Shown here: positions 60,005 through 64,000 of the stretch, piece after piece | How the letters are laid out: each line of letters begins with the position of its first letter | Numbering within the stretch: position 1 is the first letter of the stretch | Assembly (NCBI RefSeq): GCF_001280085.1 | Contig: NZ_LGED01000196.1 | Span: forward strand, 151,786 to 215,785 | Reading direction: 5' to 3' | From: Saccharothrix sp. NRRL B-16348 | Lineage (GTDB): Bacteria; Actinomycetota; Actinomycetes; Mycobacteriales; Pseudonocardiaceae | DNA: 64,000 bases | Made by a program: the position numbers and the translations under genes | Notes under the pieces: model-generated | The model's input: only the letters and a program-made list of their open reading frames with translations | Database searches by the model: none | Told to the model about the DNA's origin: nothing

Positions 60005-61668
60005 AGCGGACGGGTGGTGACGTAGTGGGCGATCTGGCGCAGCACTGCTTTTCCTTCGTTCTCCGGGATGATGTCCAGGTCGTTCTCGAAGTGCGTGATC
60101 CCGGCGGCGGCGAGCCGGTCGGCGAGGGCGATGGCGTAGTCGATGGAGCCGTGCCGCCGCATGGCGGCGAGCACCTCCTCGGCCTCGTCCTGGGTCTTGG
60201 CGCTGCGCGGCCGGTGCAGCAGCTGCCCGAGGCGTTCGCGCTCACGGGCGCTCGCGGTGCGGAACAGGTGGATCAGCATCACGGTCCGCTTGCCCTCCAG
60301 CAGGTCACCCAACGCCTCCTTGCCGTACAGCGCCTCGTCGCCGACGAGGTTGAGGATGTCGTCCTGGATCTGGAAGGCGATCCCGATCAGCCGGAACGCC
60401 TCGTCGAACCGGCCGAGCACGGCGGGATCGGTGACCCCGGCGCAGACCGCGCCCATCCGGCACGGGCTGATGCACGTGTACCAGCCGGTCTTCTTGGTGC
60501 TCATGGTGAAGTAGTCCTCGTCCCGCGAGGGCACCACGCGGCGGTGGATCCAGCCCAGTTCCATGGCCTGGCCCTCGATGGACTCCCGGCACATGTGCAT
60601 GGCCTCCTGGATCAGCCCCAGCGTCCGGGCCAGGCCGAGCGTCTCCAGGTTCGCCAGCACGGCGTCCACCGCCAGCAGGTTGAGCCCGTCGCCGACGTTG
60701 ACCGCCAGCCCGTTGCCGAACTCGGCGTTCATCGTGGGCAGCCCGCGGCGGTGGGTGGACTCGTCGGCGATGTCGTCGTGGACCAGGAAACCGTTGTGGA
60801 ACAGCTCGAGCGCGGCGGCGGCGCGTGCCGCGTGCTCGGGTTTCGCGCCGAACGCCGCGCACGTGGCGAAGGTCAGCGTGGGCCGCAGCCCCTTGCCCTG
60901 CCGGGCCGGGTAGGACTTCATGAGGTCGTACAGGTCGGGCTTCGGCTCGCGGTCCGGCAGCATGTCGTCGATCTCGCGGTTGGTGCGCGCCCGGCAGGCC
61001 AGCATGGTGTCCACCAGGTCGGCGTCGCCGACGGGACGGACGTCCCACCACGAGGAACTGCGGCGGCCGTCCCACAGCAGCCGGGGCGTGGTGTCCACCG
61101 TGCCACCGATGGTCGCCGCGCCCGCCTCGTCGGCCTCCAGGGGCCGTCGGGTGGCCAGGAAGTCGGTGGCGCGCCAGCCGGTGGGTACGGCGCCGTGCGG
61201 CGACACCGCCGGCGCCGCGTCCCCGGCGATCCGCCCCCACAACCGGGGTGCCTGCTCGCGGTACTCGCGCCACAGCTGCTGGACGTACCGCAGGCCCGAG
61301 GAGCGCTGGGCCAGCAGCGTGAACGCCCGCCACACGGCCAGCACCTGCTCCTGCCTGCCGCGCACGTCCAGGCTGTGCGGCAGGACCTGCTCCACCGGCG
61401 GTCGCTGGGCGTCGAAGAGGAGGTTCATCGCCCGTTGGTCGAAGACCACCTCGACGTCCGGCGCGCCCACCAGCTCCTGCTCGACCAGCAGGCGGCTGTG
61501 GCGCACGCTCATGGTGGCCTGGCTGCCGTCGTGGAAGTGCAGGCCCAGCACGATGTCCCGCAGGTGGTCGGCGGCGGCCGCGACGATGGCCGGCGCGCGC
61601 TGCGACAGCGCCGTCACGGTGTCGGCCAGCAGTCGCGCACCCGTGTGGGCGACGGTGCTCTCAGTCAC
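60001..61668 (-). CDS. Polyprenyl diphosphate synthase with SCP2-like N-terminal extension
   Basis: A 555-residue isoprenyl synthase. Residues from about 240 form the all-helical core: GKGLRPTLTFATCAAFGA, the first Asp-rich motif HDDIADES (near 298) and the second, IQDDILN (near 436). It condenses isopentenyl diphosphate with an allylic primer to geranylgeranyl-type products. The first 230 residues are extra: VGAPDVEVVFDQRAMNLLF then SLDVRGRQEQVLAVWRAF resembles an SCP2 sterol-carrier domain. The second motif has Asn as its last residue instead of Asp, which occurs in active members. GTG 61668 overlaps the upstream stop by 8 bp. The operon context suggests a dedicated terpenoid. Confidence 0.87.
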   Translation of the reverse strand: MTESTVAHTGARLLADTVTALSQRAPAIVAAAADHLRDIVLGLHFHDGSQATMSVRHSRLLVEQELVGAPDVEVVFDQRAMNLLFDAQRPPVEQVLPHSLDVRGRQEQVLAVWRAFTLLAQRSSGLRYVQQLWREYREQAPRLWGRIAGDAAPAVSPHGAVPTGWRATDFLATRRPLEADEAGAATIGGTVDTTPRLLWDGRRSSSWWDVRPVGDADLVDTMLACRARTNREIDDMLPDREPKPDLYDLMKSYPARQGKGLRPTLTFATCAAFGAKPEHAARAAAALELFHNGFLVHDDIADESTHRRGLPTMNAEFGNGLAVNVGDGLNLLAVDAVLANLETLGLARTLGLIQEAMHMCRESIEGQAMELGWIHRRVVPSRDEDYFTMSTKKTGWYTCISPCRMGAVCAGVTDPAVLGRFDEAFRLIGIAFQIQDDILNLVGDEALYGKEALGDLLEGKRTVMLIHLFRTASARERERLGQLLHRPRSAKTQDEAEEVLAAMRRHGSIDYAIALADRLAAAGITHFENDLDIIPENEGKAVLRQIAHYVTTRPL

Positions 61669-62737
61669 CGGCGCCTCCGGCGAACTCGACGATGCCGTCC
61701 GCGCGGAAGTCCACCGGTTCGCCGGACACCACGCCGTGGACCGTGCAGGGGCCCAGCAGCTCGTGCACGCTGAACGGCCGCAGGCTCGTCTCCGACGGGT
61801 TGGCGATCCGGGCCGCGGTGAACGCCTCGAAGTCCAGCAGCAGGCGGTCCGCGCCCAGGCACGCGCTGATCACCAGCCGCCGGGGCACCACCGGCGCGGG
61901 CGCGGTGGCCAGCACCGCGGCCAGCGGTGGGACCAGCACCACCCGGTCCCGGTCCAGCTCGCCGTGCACCGCGACTTCGAGGCGGCGGCGCGGGAAGTGC
62001 CGCACCATCCGGCCTCGCCGCCACAGCATCACCGAACCGGTCACCGCGTCGACCGGCCGCTCGGGCTGGATGAGGGTGAACACCACGGACCACGGTGGCG
62101 GGCCCTGCTCGTCACCGGACTCCGCGTCCTCGCCACCGGACGGGGCGTTGGCGAACCCGAACACCCAGCCGCCCAGGTCCGGCCAGCTCCACCGGCCGCG
62201 GACCCGCTCGTGGTAGCCCACGACGTCGCGGACCACCTCGCCCTGGGGCGTGCGCAGCGTTCCCCGGCCGCGCACACCGGGTTCGGACTGCCAGCGCAGG
62301 AACTGGTCGCCGGCGAACGGTGCGCACTGCGAGGTGCACGGCCTGCTGGTGCGCGACAGCGTCAGGTCCACCGCAGGACTGCCGGCAGCGGCCGCGACCG
62401 CGAACCCGTCGGGGGTCGCGTGCGGGTGCGGCAGCCGGAACGCCGACCAGGGCCGGTCCGGCTGGACCGCGTTGAACTGGCTGGACGACCAGCCGTGCAC
62501 GGGGTCGTGCACCAGCAGGATCGCCATCCGCTGCGGCGCCCAGCCCTCCGGCGCGCCGACGACCTGGTGCTCCGCGCCCAGCACCGACAGGTTCGAGATC
62601 ACCGCGTGGCCGCTGCCCGGGGACAGGAAGGCGTAGTGCAGCCACTGGCGGTCCAACGGGTGGTGGAACTCCGATCTGGGGAACGGGCCCGGCACGCCCA
62701 GTTCCGACAACGCCACGTCAGACGACACCGCGGGCAT
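61661..62737 (-). CDS. AttH/CrtC-like lipocalin-fold protein (tentative)
   Basis: A 358-residue soluble protein with many beta strands. Features: FHHPLDRQWLHYAFLSPGSG, RDVVGYHERVRGRWSWPDL and VMLWRRGRMVRHFPRRRLEV. The double beta-barrel pattern with a W-x-H opening resembles AttH/CrtC carotenoid-hydratase relatives; some of this family act on terpenoids. The match is by general pattern, not a strict motif. ATG 62737 has GGAGG only two bases upstream; a GTG at 62728 is an alternative. It is first in the operon with the polyprenyl synthase and lectin-like gene, so a terpenoid substrate is plausible. Confidence 0.5.
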   Translation of the reverse strand: MPAVSSDVALSELGVPGPFPRSEFHHPLDRQWLHYAFLSPGSGHAVISNLSVLGAEHQVVGAPEGWAPQRMAILLVHDPVHGWSSSQFNAVQPDRPWSAFRLPHPHATPDGFAVAAAAGSPAVDLTLSRTSRPCTSQCAPFAGDQFLRWQSEPGVRGRGTLRTPQGEVVRDVVGYHERVRGRWSWPDLGGWVFGFANAPSGGEDAESGDEQGPPPWSVVFTLIQPERPVDAVTGSVMLWRRGRMVRHFPRRRLEVAVHGELDRDRVVLVPPLAAVLATAPAPVVPRRLVISACLGADRLLLDFEAFTAARIANPSETSLRPFSVHELLGPCTVHGVVSGEPVDFRADGIVEFAGGAGD

Positions 62738-63253
62738 ACCTCCACCAGGACGATCGAGCGAAGAACAGGTGCGGCCCGGCCATCTGCCGAAAGGCGGCGA
62801 ACCGCGTGCACGTGGGATCCATGTCGTTTATGGGAATCGTCCTCGGTGGTCGGGTGCGGGACCGTGTCGTCGACGGGAACGGGGGACCGGCGAATCTCGC
62901 CGCGGGGGACGATGCCATCCCTCCGGCCGCTCAGGCGGCACCGGACGACCGAATCACCCACTCAGTACCGCAAGGGCACCCAGGCGAGTGGATGTCATGA
63001 TCGGCTGTAGTCGCCCGACGCGTGACGCCGGTGTCCGGGCATCGCTGCGGTGCCGCGTTCAGCGGCGTCTACCAGCCGGGTTGCGCCCCGGCCGCCCGAC
63101 CGGACTTTCTCCGCGCGCCGTGGAAATAGTTCGACATCGGCCTGTGGGAGTGATGCGCGAGTTCACGTACCGGAACCGGTCGTTCAGGTACGTGATTGTC
63201 CGGGTTATCGCTCGCGAGGTGTTGTCCACATTTGTGAATGGAACGGGCGCGGA
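62738..63253. other. Intergenic region, no supported gene
   Basis: It must hold the promoter of the minus-strand terpenoid operon. All frames give low-complexity, arginine-rich translations without a start and Shine-Dalgarno pair that I trust. An AT-richer patch (63160-63260) leads into the pectate lyase promoter. Confidence 0.45.
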
Positions 63254-63300
63254 TTGACACGACCAAGATCGGCCTCTAGCGTGAGGCAAGCGCTTTCCGG
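63254..63300 (+). promoter_or_regulatory. Pectate lyase promoter with LacI-type operator
   Basis: TTGACA (63254-63259) and TAGCGT (63277-63282) are 17 bp apart, a good sigma-70-type promoter. A palindromic element GGCAAGCGCTTTCCGG (63285-63300) covers the expected start site near 63289, so a LacI repressor bound there would block transcription. The core matches sites at 55376, 57821 and 58124. Confidence 0.72.
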
Positions 63301-63526
63301 TACGTGACCTCACGAATCAACGGAGGCAACGATGCCCCCGGTCGGAACTCGGACTCGCCGCTCGCCCGCGTCGAGCCCGGCGGCACGCACCACTTCGCCG
63401 AGACGGTTGTCGTAGAGCACGTCGACGGCACATCGACGTTCTCGAACAATGCCCACCGCGACCGCGGGGGACGACGACGGGCGAATGCGACAGCGCCATC
63501 CAACCTTCGACGACGCAGGGGACGAA

Positions 63527-64000
63527 ATGAAACGATCAGCCGCATGGCGATTCTCCGCGGTCGTGGCCGCGCTCGCCGTCGCGACCTCGACGAGTGTGCT
63601 GTTGGCGATGTCACCGGCGTCGGCGGCGGCCGGCGCCGCGACCGGCTACGCGTCCCAGAACGGCGGGACGACCGGTGGTCAGGGCGGGGCGACGGTCCGG
63701 GCCAACACGGGGACCAAGATCCACCAGGCGCTGTGCGGTCGGGCCGGCAGTTCCACCCCGATCATCATCGAGGTCGAGGGCACGATCAACCACGGCAACA
63801 CCGCCAAGGTCTCGGGCAACAGCTGTGAGACCGCGGCCGGCGTGATCGAGCTCAAGCGGATCAGCAACGTCACGATCATCGGCGTGGGCGGCGGAGCCGT
63901 TTTCGACCAGTTGGGCATCCACATCCGGGAGTCGCGCAACATCATCATCCGGAACGTGACGGTCCGGAACGTGAAGAAGTCGGGTTCTCCGACGTCCAAC
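63527..64000 (+). CDS. Secreted pectate lyase (PL1 family), 3' end beyond the window
   Basis: The first 158 codons are present. A signal peptide (WRFSAVVAALAVATSTSVLL, cleavage near ASA) is followed by the parallel beta-helix start of PL1 enzymes: GYASQNGGTTGGQGGATVRA, PIIIEVEGTI, NVTIIGVGGGAVFDQLGIHI and NIIIRNVTVRNVKKSG. These enzymes cut polygalacturonate by beta-elimination with calcium; the catalytic residues lie past base 64000. ATG 63527 has AGGGGA upstream. The leader is about 240 nt from the promoter at 63254. With the PL11 gene it points to pectin use. Confidence 0.88.
   Translation, partial: MKRSAAWRFSAVVAALAVATSTSVLLAMSPASAAAGAATGYASQNGGTTGGQGGATVRANTGTKIHQALCGRAGSSTPIIIEVEGTINHGNTAKVSGNSCETAAGVIELKRISNVTIIGVGGGAVFDQLGIHIRESRNIIIRNVTVRNVKKSGSPTSN

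Noticed and set aside
63332..63415. 27-codon frame with a strong Shine-Dalgarno sequence upstream of the pectate lyase gene
   Set aside because: Arg/Ser/Pro-rich with no recognisable leader-peptide logic; listed only as part of the leader observation.
1..64000. tRNA, rRNA, CRISPR, prophage or insertion-sequence features
   Set aside because: No tRNA cloverleaf, transposase, integrase or regular short repeat array was seen, although a computed scan (tRNAscan-SE, Infernal) would be decisive.

Overview
The window is about 70% GC with dense, often overlapping genes, many GTG starts and a few probable TTG starts. SARP/AfsR, LacI, TetR and MerR regulators and secreted polysaccharidases are abundant. 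This fits a filamentous actinomycete; a Pseudonocardiaceae-type genome (Saccharothrix/Lentzea/Actinosynnema-like) is my inference, partly from the single-chain acyl-CoA carboxylase. I saw no rRNA, tRNA, CRISPR array or insertion sequence.

Region 1 (1-20.3 kb) looks like specialised metabolism. After a LacI N-terminus cut by the window edge and a small orphan gene, a three-gene minus-strand operon encodes a class I lysyl-tRNA synthetase, an aldehyde-dehydrogenase-fold protein lacking the usual general base, and an MFS exporter. Then come a carboxylesterase with a divergent TetR gene and a SARP/AfsR-type regulator. Next are two convergent operons. The plus strand carries a FemAB/GNAT-like transferase, an in-frame fusion of an MFS transporter to a homoserine O-acetyltransferase (MetX) and a methyltransferase. 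The minus strand carries an ornithine-decarboxylase-like enzyme, a membrane fatty-acid-desaturase-like enzyme, a MetY-like PLP enzyme and a gamma-glutamyl hydrolase. Together they suggest an amino-acid-derived metabolite in which a MetX/MetY pair activates homoserine and replaces its gamma position, followed by decarboxylation and oxidation. Two gene scars and a DinB-like gene close the region.

Region 2 (20.3-35.2 kb) is mostly general genes: a secreted GH43 protein, a membrane protein, a 1817-residue single-chain acetyl/acyl-CoA carboxylase, a HEAT-repeat gene coupled to a MerR regulator that itself carries HEAT repeats, a GNAT enzyme, a secreted beta-lactamase-fold protein, a hotdog thioesterase and several hypothetical proteins.

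Region 3 (35.2-53.5 kb) is a fructan-utilisation locus. Two divergent secreted GH32 genes (one frameshifted) would cut levan or inulin. A MalEFG-type importer operon would bring oligosaccharides to an intracellular GH32 enzyme. A second importer of the ribose/fructose type would take up free sugar, and a PfkB kinase would phosphorylate fructose. Three LacI regulators and several LacI-type palindromes accompany these genes.

Region 4 (53.5-64 kb) has an ABC exporter, a CBM2-bearing rhamnogalacturonan lyase gene with a 3' deletion, an intergenic region crowded with LacI-type operators (one matching the CebR site), an unusual three-gene operon (AttH/CrtC-like protein, SCP2-fused polyprenyl synthase, legume-lectin/DUF11 protein) and a pectate lyase gene cut by the window end.
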